Assembly: GCF_014649775.1 (NCBI RefSeq)
Contig: NZ_BMTR01000005.1
Location: 248,001 to 312,000, forward strand
Direction: 5' to 3'
DNA length: 64,000 bases
From: Streptomyces longisporoflavus
GTDB lineage: Bacteria > Actinomycetota > Actinomycetes > Streptomycetales > Streptomycetaceae
Made by a program: the position numbers and the translations under genes. The notes below the pieces were generated by a model. That model was not told the DNA's origin, searched no databases, and worked only from the letters and a program-made list of their open reading frames with translations. Below, piece by piece: positions 1 through 8,715 of this stretch. The stretch's first letter is position 1. Each line of letters starts with the position of its first letter.

Positions 1-681
1 CACCGCCACCAGCCGTACGGCGCGTCCGCCGACCTTCACCTGCGCCGTGGTCTGGGGCCAGGCGGTGTCCGCCTCCAGGGGGCCGCCGTGCGTCAGCGGA
101 ATCCGTGAGTAGAGCGACGAGTCGTTCTCGGGGTGGAGCTCCTGGTGCGGCATGACCTTGCCCAGGCCCGCCTCGGCGAGCGCCTTGATGCCGGTGGCCG
201 GCAGCTCCTGCACGGCCAGGACATCTATCCGCTCGGATTTCACCAGCTCCACCAGCGCACGCGCGTCCCCCTGGCCGACGTGGGTGTTGAGGGTGGCCAC
301 CCGCAACTCGGGTGCCTGCGGGGGGATGTGCGGCTCCTCGTGCGGTACGAAGCGCGGCACAAGCAGTACGACGTACGCCGCTGTGATCAGTCCGGCGGCG
401 ATGACCGGTCGGCGGGAGCGCAGAGCGGGCACGGAGAGCGTGGTGATCAGGGCGAGGAGACTGATGACGGCCGCATAGGGGAACAGGACCACGGCCACGG
501 CCAGCGGGGTGCCCGCGTCCAGCCCCGCAAGTCGTACGACCAGCAGGGCGAAGAGCGCGGCGAGCAGCACGAGGTACCCGCGCCGTCCCCATGTGCGTCC
601 GCGGCGGCCAGTGCGGCGGTCAGCGCCCCGCTCTCCGTCGGCTGCGCGGTGTGCTCGCGTGGATATGTGTATGTCCGTCAT
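1..681 (-). CDS. Membrane-anchored endonuclease/exonuclease/phosphatase (EEP) family protein, C-terminus cut by window edge
   Basis: The 227 visible residues hold three hydrophobic segments (about residues 30-100) followed by the start of an EEP fold: RVATLNTH and VQELP carry the Asn and Glu that bind the catalytic metal in this family. The C-terminal catalytic His/Asp part lies outside the window, so activity cannot be judged. ATG at 681 is chosen because it sits 2 nt after the glutaminase stop (684-686), and a GAGG-like site lies in that junction, which suggests co-transcription and translational coupling with glutaminase. A complete paralogue of the same architecture lies at 48035-49057. 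Substrate unknown: nuclease, phosphoinositide or sphingomyelin phosphodiesterase are all possible in this superfamily. Confidence 0.85.
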   Translation of the reverse strand, partial: MTDIHISTRAHRAADGERGADRRTGRRGRTWGRRGYLVLLAALFALLVVRLAGLDAGTPLAVAVVLFPYAAVISLLALITTLSVPALRSRRPVIAAGLITAAYVVLLVPRFVPHEEPHIPPQAPELRVATLNTHVGQGDARALVELVKSERIDVLAVQELPATGIKALAEAGLGKVMPHQELHPENDSSLYSRIPLTHGGPLEADTAWPQTTAQVKVGGRAVRLVAV

Positions 682-683
682 CC

Positions 684-1616
684 TCAGAACACCGAAAGCC
701 CTGTCAGTGTCGTGAACCGGTCGAGTGCCGCGACGCCCGACACCGAGTTGCCCCGTTCGTCCAGGCCGGGGCTCCATACGCAGAGCGTGCAGTGGCCGGG
801 GACCACGGCGATGATGCCGCCGCCGACACCGCTCTTGCCGGGCAGGCCCACGCGGTAGGCGAAGTCGCCCGCCGCGTCGTACGTCCCGCAGGTGAGCATG
901 ATGGCGTTGACCTGCTTGGCCTGGCTGCGGCTGAGCAGGCGGGTGCCGTCGGCGCGGATGCCGTGGCGGGCCAGGAACCCGGTGGCCAGGGCGAGGTCGG
1001 CGCAGGACGCCTCGACGGAGCACTGGCGGAAGTACTGGTCGAGGAGGACCGGGACCGGGTTGTCGATGTTGTCGTAGGCCGCCATGAAGTGGCCCAGGGC
1101 GGCGTTGCGGTCTCCGTGCGCGGACTCGGACGCGGCGACGGCCTCGTTGATGGTGAGCCGGTCGTTGCCGCTCTCCGCGCGCAGGAAGTCGAGCAGGGTG
1201 CCCGCCGCGTCCTCGGTCTGGGTGTGGAGGCGGTCGGTGACGACGAGCGCGCCCGCGTTGATGAAGGGGTTGCGGGGGATGCCGTTCTCGTACTCCAGCT
1301 GCACGAGCGAGTTGAAGGGGTTGCCGGACGGCTCGCGGCCCACGTGCTCCCAGAGTGCGTCGCCCTCGCGGGCCAGGTCCAGCGCGAGGGTGAAGACCTT
1401 GGTGATGGACTGCGCGGAGAACGGCTGCCGCCAGTCGCCCACCCCGTACACCGTGCCGTCGGGCTCCGCGACGGCCATGCCGAACCGGCGCGGGTCGCAC
1501 GCGGCGAGCGCGGGGATGTAGTCGGCGGGCCTGCCGCGCCCCGGCGTCTTCTCGATCTCGGCCGCGATGCGGTCCAGGACCGGCTGATAGGTCTGGGGCG
1601 AGGTCATGATCGCCAT
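684..1616 (-). CDS. glsA: Glutaminase
   Basis: Hydrolyses L-glutamine to glutamate and ammonia in the cytosol. The 310-residue product matches the usual length of bacterial GlsA (about 308). Visible family motifs are SITK (Ser-X-X-Lys nucleophile), NPFINAGALV, NAIMLTCGTYD and PGKSGVGGGI. The reading frame stays open for another 77 codons upstream, but that part translates 18-nt tandem repeats into Arg/Pro-rich sequence with no family match, so I start at ATG 1616 (MAIMTSP); ATG 1607 is an equal alternative and neither has a strong Shine-Dalgarno (SD) site. The EEP gene follows after 2 nt. Confidence 0.93.
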   Translation of the reverse strand: MAIMTSPQTYQPVLDRIAAEIEKTPGRGRPADYIPALAACDPRRFGMAVAEPDGTVYGVGDWRQPFSAQSITKVFTLALDLAREGDALWEHVGREPSGNPFNSLVQLEYENGIPRNPFINAGALVVTDRLHTQTEDAAGTLLDFLRAESGNDRLTINEAVAASESAHGDRNAALGHFMAAYDNIDNPVPVLLDQYFRQCSVEASCADLALATGFLARHGIRADGTRLLSRSQAKQVNAIMLTCGTYDAAGDFAYRVGLPGKSGVGGGIIAVVPGHCTLCVWSPGLDERGNSVSGVAALDRFTTLTGLSVF

Positions 1617-1970
1617 TTTGCACCCGCGCGGGGCGCGAGGGCGCGCGAGTTGGGGCAGGGGCAGGGGCTGGGGTTGTGGCTGTCGCCGTAGCCGTGGCTG
1701 TCGCCGTAGCCGTGGCTGACGCCGTGGGCGTGTGTGCGGTGTGCGTGGGGGGCGTGGCCCGTGGGCGCGGGTGCGGTGCGCTTGACCGATAGCCCGGCAT
1801 GCGTGGGGCGTGACCGATAGCCCGGCGTGCGTGAAGGCGTGACCCACGTGAAGGGTGACCCGCGGGCTCGCGTGCGTGCAGGCGCGGTCGGCATCCGCCG
1901 GAGCATCCCGTGATCAATCCGGCCTGCGGCGAGGTGGCCACCAGCCCGCCCCCGTACGGGGCGGTCGCGC
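1617..1970. repeat. Intergenic stretch with two short tandem repeat arrays
   Basis: The 354 bases between glutaminase and the YqeB-like gene hold no convincing gene. Positions 1678-1731 are three 18-nt units based on GGCTGTCGCCGTAGCCGT (the third degenerate). Positions 1783-1838 are two 28-nt units beginning TGACCGATAGCCCGGC that differ at a few bases. They lie in the likely 5' leader or promoter region of glsA. I see no clear promoter hexamers. Confidence 0.75.
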
Positions 1971-2714
1971 TCACCCCCTGACGGCGCCCCCGCCCTCCCC
2001 GCCCGCCAGCGGACGCCAGTACTGGTCCTTGCCCTCGTCCCGTACGACGTACCCGAGACCCTGCATCGTCTCCCCGAGGTCCCGTACGTCCTCTCCGGCC
2101 TTGCTCTTCAGCGCGACCTTCCGTGCCGCCAGCACCGCGTGTGCCTCGGCGGGCAGGCCGGGAGCCCCGGGGATCCAGCGGTGGAACAGGGACGCGTGCG
2201 GGTCGGCGTCCTGCCAGGGGTAGCCGTGCGAGCGGAACGCCCTGGCGAGGACCCGCGCCCCTGCCTCGTGGACGCCGCGCGTGAACTGGCGGGACGTCTC
2301 GTCGAGGACCACCAGTTCCTTGCCGTCGACGAACACCGCCGAGACGCGGGCGCGTTCGATGGTCCGCGTCCGCTCGTGCTGCTCGACCGCCAGCTCCTGG
2401 TTCGTCAGCGTCAGCTTCAGGGTCTCGGCCATCTCGGTGAGGGCGATGAGCAGCCCGGCCACCAGGCCGAGACCCACCGCGATCGCCGTCTGCCACGGCC
2501 TGTCCAGCGTTCCGACGAACGTGATGCCGTCCCGCCAGGGCAGTACCGGTGACTTGCTCAGCCACCTGGCGAGGGGCGGCAGGACGAGGCCGAGCACGAG
2601 GCCGACGACCGGCATGCCGATGACGATGGTCAGCAGGTCGCTGCGGGGGTAACCAAGGATCGTCGTCCGGTCCTTGCGGAGCGGGACGGAACCGAGGCTC
2701 TCTTCGCTGGTCAT
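1971..2714 (-). CDS. YqeB-like membrane protein
   Basis: The 247-residue product has two strong hydrophobic segments (about residues 24-48 and 72-96), then a soluble C-terminal half containing NQELAVEQ and VFVDGKELVVLDE. It resembles the actinobacterial YqeB family, whose function is not established. I use ATG 2714 (MTSEES), where family-like sequence begins; the frame extends to 2840 but that part looks non-coding. It stands alone: glutaminase lies 350 nt downstream on the same strand and an APH-fold gene diverges 190 nt upstream. Confidence 0.75.
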   Translation of the reverse strand: MTSEESLGSVPLRKDRTTILGYPRSDLLTIVIGMPVVGLVLGLVLPPLARWLSKSPVLPWRDGITFVGTLDRPWQTAIAVGLGLVAGLLIALTEMAETLKLTLTNQELAVEQHERTRTIERARVSAVFVDGKELVVLDETSRQFTRGVHEAGARVLARAFRSHGYPWQDADPHASLFHRWIPGAPGLPAEAHAVLAARKVALKSKAGEDVRDLGETMQGLGYVVRDEGKDQYWRPLAGGEGGGAVRG

Positions 2715-2902
2715 GGCATCGACGCTAGGCGGGCAGGGCGCCCCGGGCAGCAGCCGAAAGTCGATGGGCGGCAGACTTCGGTCGGTATCCGCAGGGGCGG
2801 TGCCGGCCGGCCACGGGCTGTGGTGCGTGGGGCAGGCCAACCTGGCCGCCCGGCCCCGAAATTGCGTTGCCGCCGCCCCGCCCGCCCCTTAGCGTGCCGA
2901 TC

Positions 2903-3838
2903 ATGCTGCCAGCCGTGGAGACCGACGAGCAATGGGACGTCATCGTCCCCGACGAGGCCGTCATGCGACCCGGAGTCGAGGACCTCTGCCGCCGTCTCGG
3001 TCTCGACGGCGCACCCCTAGACCGGTTCACGGAGGGGACACAGCCCGTATACGCCGTCGGGGACGATCTCGTACTGAAGCTCTTCCCCGGCGCCGTCGCC
3101 GACGACGGCCTCGTCGAGGAACGAGTGCTGAGCCATCTCCAGGGGCGGCTCCCCGTACCCACCCCGCGCGTGCACGCGTCCGGGGCGTACGAGAACGGCT
3201 GGCGCTACGTCCTGATGTCCCGGCTGCCCGGCGAAGACCTCGCCGCCGCCTGGCCGCGCGTCCCGCACGCCGACCGCGAACGCCTCGTCACCGAGGCCGG
3301 TGAGGCGCTCGCCGCGCTGCACGCCCTGGACCCCGAACCGCTCGCCGATGTGCTCGGGCCCGGCGACTGGGGGGCCTTCCTCGACAAGCAGCGTGCCGGA
3401 GCCGCCGCGCGGCAGCGGGAGCGCGGGCTGCCGGAGAGCTGGGTGGAGCAGATCCCCGGCTTCCTGGACGCGGTGCCGCTGCGTGCCGATGCGCCGCGCG
3501 TCCTCCTGCACACCGAGTTCATGCGCCAGCACCTGCTGGTCGGGCCGGTCGACGGGCGGCTCGGGCTCACCGGCCTCTTCGACTTCGAGCCCGCGATGAT
3601 CGGGGACAGGGCGTACGACTTCGTGGGTGTCGGCCTCTTCGTCACGCGTGCGGAGCCGGGGCTTCTCGGCCGCTTCATGCGGGCCTACGGGCACACCTTC
3701 GAGCCGCGCGAACTCCTCGCCCACACCTTGCTCCACATCTACAGCAGCCTGCCCTGGTACCTGCGGGAGCTGCCCGCCCCGCCGGAGCCGACGCTCGACG
3801 CGCTGGCCCTGGCGTGGTTCGACACCGGCGACGCCTGA
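2903..3838 (+). CDS. Aminoglycoside phosphotransferase/choline-kinase-fold protein
   Basis: A 311-residue cytosolic kinase-fold protein. LVLKLFP holds the ATP-binding Lys. HTEFMRQHL takes the place of the catalytic loop HxDxxxxN, and FDFEPAMIGDRAYDF is the metal-binding loop with the usual trailing Asp. The catalytic Asp is Glu and the loop Asn is His. This may be a subfamily trait, since I recall similar HTE-type loops in other actinobacterial members, so it is not proof of inactivity. ATG 2903 (MLPAVE) is preferred over the in-frame 2867 start because the extra residues are Pro-rich. Substrate is unknown and there is no resistance context. Confidence 0.8.
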   Translation: MLPAVETDEQWDVIVPDEAVMRPGVEDLCRRLGLDGAPLDRFTEGTQPVYAVGDDLVLKLFPGAVADDGLVEERVLSHLQGRLPVPTPRVHASGAYENGWRYVLMSRLPGEDLAAAWPRVPHADRERLVTEAGEALAALHALDPEPLADVLGPGDWGAFLDKQRAGAAARQRERGLPESWVEQIPGFLDAVPLRADAPRVLLHTEFMRQHLLVGPVDGRLGLTGLFDFEPAMIGDRAYDFVGVGLFVTRAEPGLLGRFMRAYGHTFEPRELLAHTLLHIYSSLPWYLRELPAPPEPTLDALALAWFDTGDA

Positions 3839-3879
3839 CAAGCGGCTCCAGCTCGACTCCGGCCCAGTGCTCCGGTCCC

Positions 3880-4704
3880 TCAGCCCACCGGCATCAAGGT
3901 CAGATAGGCCAGGCCGAGCACGTCGCGGTAGCCCCGGAGCCAGGCGTCGCGCCGGCGGTCCGTCTTCTCGCGGGTCTCGGCGGCCAGCGGGTGGTCGGGG
4001 TGAGCGGCCAGCCATTCCTCCACGTCCGCGCGGTAGCCGGACTCGAACTCCTCCCACTCCGCCGCGCTCGCCGTCTCCACCCACAGGGGACGGAAGCCCG
4101 CGGCGATCGCCGCGTCCACGAGGTTGCCCAGGAAGAGGTGTTCACCGGCCCGGGCGTCCGGCCACATCCCGGCGAGTTCGGAGGGAGTGGGCGTGCGCTG
4201 CCAGAAGCCCTCGCCGAGTACGACGCGGCCGCCGGGACTCACCAGACGGCGCATCGCGCGCAGGGCGGCATCGGTGTGGCCGGGCGGTTCGGCGGAGCTG
4301 AGCGCGTGGCTCGATCCCAGACACAGGACGAGGTCGGCGGGGCCGCGCTTGCTGTCCGCAGCCGATTCCTCGACGAACGAGACCCGCTCGGCCAGACCGC
4401 GTTCCTCGGCGGCGGCCCGGCCCCTGGCCAAATCAGCGGCCGATACGTCGACGCCCACGCCGGTGGCCGCCGGGGCTGCTTCGAGAACGCGCAACAGCAA
4501 CTCGCCCCAGCCGCAGCCGAGATCGAGGACGGACCCCGTACCCGGCGCGACGCGCTCGACGATGCGTGCGGCCCGCGCCTCGGAGAGGGGGCCGTGGAAG
4601 GTGAGACGGGTGAGACGGGGCGGGGCGTCCGGGACGGTGGGGTCGGTTTCTGTTTCGGTTTCGGGCTCGGGCTCGGGCTCGGGCTCGGGTTTGGGTTCGG
4701 TCAT
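3880..4704 (-). CDS. Class I SAM-dependent methyltransferase
   Basis: The 274-residue protein shows motif I VLDLGCGWGELL, the acidic residue after strand 2 (GVGVDVS) and a motif-IV-like LVLCLGSSHAL, all diagnostic of a Rossmann-fold methyltransferase; the substrate cannot be named. The C-terminal third (ESGYRADVEEWLAAHP) is helical and charged. Residues 4-20 are a Pro-Glu/Thr-Glu run encoded by a hexanucleotide repeat (about 4646-4696), probably disordered. Start ATG 4704; a longer frame reaches 4743. It converges on the APH-fold gene with 41 nt between stops. Confidence 0.85.
   Translation of the reverse strand: MTEPKPEPEPEPEPETETETDPTVPDAPPRLTRLTFHGPLSEARAARIVERVAPGTGSVLDLGCGWGELLLRVLEAAPAATGVGVDVSAADLARGRAAAEERGLAERVSFVEESAADSKRGPADLVLCLGSSHALSSAEPPGHTDAALRAMRRLVSPGGRVVLGEGFWQRTPTPSELAGMWPDARAGEHLFLGNLVDAAIAAGFRPLWVETASAAEWEEFESGYRADVEEWLAAHPDHPLAAETREKTDRRRDAWLRGYRDVLGLAYLTLMPVG
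4646..4696. repeat. GGCTCG-type hexanucleotide repeat inside the methyltransferase gene
   Basis: Four perfect GGCTCG units flanked by degenerate GTTTCG-like units, read on the minus strand as Pro-Glu/Thr-Glu codons at the N-terminus. Copy number could vary in frame. Confidence 0.8.
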
Positions 4705-4837
4705 GGGCGATGACGCTAGCCCGGTAACTCCCTTGGGAGACACCGAATTTCGCTCGCCCCCGCAGGTCGGGGCCGCCGGCCGGGCGCCGGGGAGTCCTAC
4801 GGAGTCAGCGCGGAGGCAATGGCCCAGAGCCCCCCGC

Positions 4838-5371
4838 CTACACGTCCGCGCCCTCCTGCTCGCGTACGTTCTTCGCCCGCGTCCCCACCGACACCAGCAC
4901 GCCGATGGCCGTACCCGCCAGGGCCGCGGGCACCATCCAGTTGCGGTTGAAGGAGTGGCCCAGCGCGCTGTCGAGGGAGTAGGCGCCGGGGCCGGTGACG
5001 GCGAGGGCGGCGGAGACGGCGCCGAGGAACGCCGGGTACTCGTAGCCGCCGGCCTGGCTGAAGAAGCCGTTGGGGGCGTGTACGGCCGTCGCCCCCGCCA
5101 TGGCCCCCGCCGCAGCGGAACCGGCGGCGGGAGTCGCGAGGCCGAGGGCGAGGAGCGTGCCGCCGCCCGCCTCGGCGAGCCCGGCGGCGACGGCGCTCGC
5201 CTTGCCCGGCGTGAAGCCGATGGACTCCATGAAGGCGCCGGTGCCCTCGATGCCGTGGCCTCCGAACCAGCCGAAGAGTTTCTGGGCCCCGTGCGAGGCG
5301 AGGACTCCGCCGGTGGTGACGCGGAGCAGCAGGAGGCCCAGGTCGCGTCGGTCGAAGCAGGAACGGGTCAT
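4838..5371 (-). CDS. DoxX family membrane protein
   Basis: A 177-residue protein with four predicted membrane helices. LLLLRVTTGGVLASHGAQKLF and the following GGHGIEGTGAFMESIGF segment are typical of DoxX/SURF4-like proteins. Some DoxX proteins work with oxidoreductases in thiol or quinone redox homeostasis, but the role of this member is unknown. It is monocistronic by position, with an NTF2-like gene starting divergently 154 nt upstream. Confidence 0.88.
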   Translation of the reverse strand: MTRSCFDRRDLGLLLLRVTTGGVLASHGAQKLFGWFGGHGIEGTGAFMESIGFTPGKASAVAAGLAEAGGGTLLALGLATPAAGSAAAGAMAGATAVHAPNGFFSQAGGYEYPAFLGAVSAALAVTGPGAYSLDSALGHSFNRNWMVPAALAGTAIGVLVSVGTRAKNVREQEGADV

Positions 5372-5525
5372 GGTGCTGTCTCCCGGGGGTGAGCGGACGG
5401 CGGGGGCGGACGTGGTTCGTCACCACCCACCGTCCGTCAGAGCCTCGCCACGCACCCGGCTCAATCGGCCGTACGGGTGACCGCCCGGGGTGGCGGGGCC
5501 GGGGCGCCGATGTGACCGTGGGTGC

Positions 5526-5849
5526 ATGAGTATTCAGGTAGACCGGCTCTCCGATCCCACGGTCCGTGCCTTCGTCACCGCGGTGAACGCCCACGACAAG
5601 GCCGCCTTCGAGGGCCTCCTCGCCCCCGGCGCGACCATGTCCGACGACGGGTCCGACCGGGACATCGCCGACTGGACCGACCGCGAGATCTTCTCCTCGA
5701 ACGGCCATATGGACGTGGAGAGCGAGTCGGACGGCGGGCGGACGCTGATCGTCACGTTCCGCAACGACACCTGGGGCGAGATGCGGACCAAGTGGCACTT
5801 CACCGTCGACGGCGGGAAGGTCTCCCGGTTCGAGACGGGGCAGGCGTAA
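5526..5849 (+). CDS. NTF2-like (SnoaL-type) domain protein
   Basis: A 107-residue cytosolic protein made only of a cone-shaped NTF2-like fold: N-terminal helices (VRAFVTAVNAHDKAAFEGLL), then strands ending FTVDGGKVSRFETGQA. Such domains bind small ligands or catalyse isomerisation or hydration; no catalytic pair can be assigned. ATG 5526 is chosen because the 12 upstream codons are not family-like. The aldo/keto reductase gene follows after 52 nt on the same strand and may be co-transcribed. Confidence 0.8.
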   Translation: MSIQVDRLSDPTVRAFVTAVNAHDKAAFEGLLAPGATMSDDGSDRDIADWTDREIFSSNGHMDVESESDGGRTLIVTFRNDTWGEMRTKWHFTVDGGKVSRFETGQA

Positions 5850-5901
5850 ATCAGCGAAGGGCTTGTCTTCGTGTGCGCTTCAACTTCTAGCGTCTGCGGG
5901 C

Positions 5902-6915
5902 ATGGAGACGACACGCAGGACATTGGGACGCAGCGGCATCGAGGTCAGCGCGCTGGGGCTCGGCTGCTGGGCCATCGGGGGCGAGTGGTCGGGGCCGGCC
6001 GGGGAGCCGTACGGCTGGGGTGCGGTCGACGACGAGGAGTCGGTGCGGGCGATTCGCCGCGCCGTCGATCTCGGCGTGGACTTCTTCGACACCGCGGACA
6101 ACTACGGGACCGGGCACAGCGAGCGTGTCCTCGGGCGTGCCCTCGGCGCGCGGCGGGACGACGTGGTCATCGCCACCAAGTGGGGGAACCTCTTCGACGA
6201 GGAGAAGCGGGCCGCGCTCGGGGTCGCGGACGACTCGCCGGCGTACGCACGCCGTGCGCTGACCGCCTCGCTGAAGCGGCTCGGCACGGATCACGTCGAC
6301 CTCTACCAGCTGCACATCGGCGACGCGGACCCGGAGCGGGCCGCACAGCTGCGGGACACGTGCGAGGAGTTCGTACGGGAGGGCCTCATCCGGGCGTACG
6401 GGTGGAGCACGGACGACCCCGGCCGGGTGGCGGTCTTCGCCGAGGGGCCGCACTGCGCGGCGGTGCAGCACCGCTGCAACGTGCTCCAGGACGCGCCTCG
6501 GATGCTGGCGCTCTGCGCGGAGCTCGGGCTGGCGAGCGTGCTGCGCAGTCCGCTGGCGATGGGGCTGCTCACGGGGAAGTTCGGCGACGGGCGCGTGCCG
6601 CCGGCCGGTGACATCCGCAGCGCCCCGCCGGCCTGGCTGCCGGGCTTCGGGACGGGCGGGGGCGCGGACCCCGAGTGGCTGGGGCGGGTGGACGCGGTGC
6701 GCTCCGTCCTGACGGGCGGCGGCCGGAGTCTCGCGCAGGGCGCCCTGGCGTGGCTTTGGGCGCGCAGCCCGCAGGCCGTCCCCGTGCCGGGCTTCCGGAC
6801 CGTGGCGCAGGTCGAGGAGAACGCGGGGGCGCTGGAGCACGGACCGCTGACCGCGGGGGAGCTGGCGGAGGTCGAGCGCATCCTGGGTGATGTGCGCGGG
6901 AGGGACGGGGAGTAA
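5902..6915 (+). CDS. Aldo/keto reductase
   Basis: A 337-residue NADPH-dependent oxidoreductase of the AKR TIM-barrel family. The catalytic tetrad is visible: Asp and Tyr in FFDTADNYG, Lys in VIATKWG and His in LYQLHIGD. The C-terminal RSLAQGALAWLWARSPQAVP and VPGFRTVAQVEENAGAL segments form the cofactor phosphate site. ATG 5902 (METTRRTLG) is the family-typical start. Substrate unknown. Confidence 0.92.
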   Translation: METTRRTLGRSGIEVSALGLGCWAIGGEWSGPAGEPYGWGAVDDEESVRAIRRAVDLGVDFFDTADNYGTGHSERVLGRALGARRDDVVIATKWGNLFDEEKRAALGVADDSPAYARRALTASLKRLGTDHVDLYQLHIGDADPERAAQLRDTCEEFVREGLIRAYGWSTDDPGRVAVFAEGPHCAAVQHRCNVLQDAPRMLALCAELGLASVLRSPLAMGLLTGKFGDGRVPPAGDIRSAPPAWLPGFGTGGGADPEWLGRVDAVRSVLTGGGRSLAQGALAWLWARSPQAVPVPGFRTVAQVEENAGALEHGPLTAGELAEVERILGDVRGRDGE

Positions 6916-7071
6916 CCGCCCGGCCGCCCCTCCCGCATACCGCGTCGTCATGTCGCAGGGCAACCGTTCCGTGACCCCGGACCTTCCCGCGGCTCCCCGC
7001 GCGGGCCCCCGCCGGCCGTCACGGAGCGGCTGCCCTGCTCCCCCTCCCCCTCACGGTGGCTTGTGGGGCCG

Positions 7072-7536
7072 TCAGTGGCAGCTCTTGTAGCCGGGGTTGC
7101 TGTTCGTCCAGGAGCAGGAGTCCTTGAGCGAGCCGCTCGGCTTGATGAGGCGGGCCTTGTCGCTGGTGTTGTTCCAGACGTACGAGCCGCGGCCCCAGTA
7201 GCGGACGCCGGAGGCGTTGGTGCCCTTGCCCGTGCGGACCTTGACGGTCTTTCCGGCGCCGATCTTGTAGCTGCCGAAGGTGTACGTGTAGCCGGTGTTG
7301 TCCTTCAGCTTGTAGCCCTTGAGCTGGATCGCCGAGCGGGTGTTGTTGTGGATGTTCACCCACTCCGCGTTCAGCGAGGAGTTGGAGCGGGTGTCCCGGC
7401 CGGGGCTGTCGAACTGGATGTACCCGAGGTGCAGCCCGCCCTGGTGCGCGGCGGCGCTCGCGGGAGAGACGGCGAGCAGCGAGGCCGAAAGTGCGGCGGC
7501 GGCGAGAACGGCCGGGACGGCGGAACGTATGCGCAA
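7072..7536 (-). CDS. Secreted lamin-tail-domain protein
   Basis: The 154-residue product begins with a Sec signal peptide (basic MRIR, hydrophobic 8-22, cleavage near ASA-AAH about residue 28). The rest is one lamin-tail (LTD) Ig-like domain: LNAEWVNIHNNTRSAIQLKGY, WGRGSYVWNNTSDKARLI and a paired-Cys end (SCSWTNSNPGYKSCH). LTD domains occur in extracellular nucleases and surface proteins; alone here, the function is unknown. It converges with the aldo/keto reductase gene. Confidence 0.85.
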   Translation of the reverse strand: MRIRSAVPAVLAAAALSASLLAVSPASAAAHQGGLHLGYIQFDSPGRDTRSNSSLNAEWVNIHNNTRSAIQLKGYKLKDNTGYTYTFGSYKIGAGKTVKVRTGKGTNASGVRYWGRGSYVWNNTSDKARLIKPSGSLKDSCSWTNSNPGYKSCH

Positions 7537-7649
7537 GGTGTGCTCCGTGTGTGCTCTGAATGTGGAGTTCTCGTGGAGGGCTCGTTGAGCATACGGGGCG
7601 TGATGCGCGTAATTGACGCGGTGTTATCTATTCCGCTTGTGAAGATATG

Positions 7650-7681
7650 GGCCGACCGTGAACACGGGGTCACGGTCGGCC
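7650..7681 (-). terminator. Hairpin downstream of the SDR gene
   Basis: A perfect 12-bp stem (GGCCGACCGTGA with TCACGGTCGGCC) around an 8-nt loop lies 31 nt past the SDR stop. No long U-run follows, as is usual for streptomycete terminators. Confidence 0.7.
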
Positions 7682-7712
7682 ACCGGAAGCCGCCGGGTCC
7701 GGGCGCCGGCGG

Positions 7713-8582
7713 CTAGCCCCGCCCGACGAACGGCATGTTCGTCGCGAGCACCGTCGCGAACTGCACGTTCGCATCGAGCGGCAGCTCCGCCATATGGCGC
7801 ACGGTCCGCGCCACGTCCGCCACATCCATCACGGGCTCGGGCGCCAACTCGCCGTTGGCCTGCAGCGTTCCGGCCTGCATCCGCTCGGTCATGTCGGTCG
7901 CCGCGTTGCCGATGTCGATCTGCCCGCAGGCGATCCGGTACGGGCGGCCGTCCAGGGAGAGCGACTTCGTCAGGCCGGTCATCGCGTGCTTCGTCGCCGT
8001 GTACGCGACGGAGTGCGGGCGCGGGACGTGCGCGGAGATGGAGCCGTTGTTGATGATCCGGCCGCCCTGCGGGTCCTGCTCCTTCATCTGCCGGAAGGCG
8101 GCCTGCGCGCACAGGAAGGAGCCGTTGAGGTTGGTGTCGACGACGTGCCGCCACGCGTCATAGGCCAGCTCGTCGACCGGGACGCCGCCGGGCCCGAACG
8201 TACCGGCGTTGTTGAAGAGGAGGTCGAGGCGGCCGAAGCGGTCCCGTACGGCCGAGAAGAGGGCCGCCACGTCCTCCGGGCGCGAGACGTCGGTGCGCAG
8301 ACAGAGCGCGTCGGTCGCGTCGCCCGCCTCGGCCCCGGCCGGGACGTTCGCCTCGGGGGACTCCTCCGCATGCGGTACGGGCCGCACCGCCGCGCCCTCC
8401 GAGACGCCCGCGGCGATCGCGGCCGTCTCCTCAAGGGTCTCCGTGCGGCGCCCGGCGAGCGCCACGGACCATCCGGCCCGCAGCAGCTCCACCGCCACCG
8501 CCCTGCCGATTCCGGAGCCCGCGCCGGTCACCACGGCGGTCCTCGTCTGTCCGGTTCGATGCTCAGTTGGCTCAGCGTTCAT
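7713..8582 (-). CDS. Short-chain dehydrogenase/reductase
   Basis: A 289-residue NAD(P)-dependent oxidoreductase. It has the dinucleotide motif TGAGSGIG (about residues 20-27), the NNAG motif, the catalytic Ser in NNGSISA and YTATK (Tyr/Lys). An unusually long Ala/Glu-rich insert ([20 protein letters not shown]) separates strands 2 and 3. Start ATG 8582 (MNAEPTEH); the frame is open to 8900, but that part overlaps the upstream region of the divergent phoD gene. Substrate unknown. Confidence 0.9.
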   Translation of the reverse strand: MNAEPTEHRTGQTRTAVVTGAGSGIGRAVAVELLRAGWSVALAGRRTETLEETAAIAAGVSEGAAVRPVPHAEESPEANVPAGAEAGDATDALCLRTDVSRPEDVAALFSAVRDRFGRLDLLFNNAGTFGPGGVPVDELAYDAWRHVVDTNLNGSFLCAQAAFRQMKEQDPQGGRIINNGSISAHVPRPHSVAYTATKHAMTGLTKSLSLDGRPYRIACGQIDIGNAATDMTERMQAGTLQANGELAPEPVMDVADVARTVRHMAELPLDANVQFATVLATNMPFVGRG

Positions 8583-8715
8583 GGCCCCGCAGCGTACGGG
8601 AGGGGCGTCCATGCGGACATCATCCGCCCGCCATGCGGGTGTTGTGTACGCGACAGTCGCGCGTCTTCCCCCACCACTTGCATGCCATGGACACCAATCG
8701 TCAGGGGAGGGCCAC

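Noticed and set aside
684..1847. N-terminal extension of glutaminase by 77 residues
   Set aside because: The extra sequence is translated tandem repeat, not family sequence; the 310-residue form already matches normal GlsA length.
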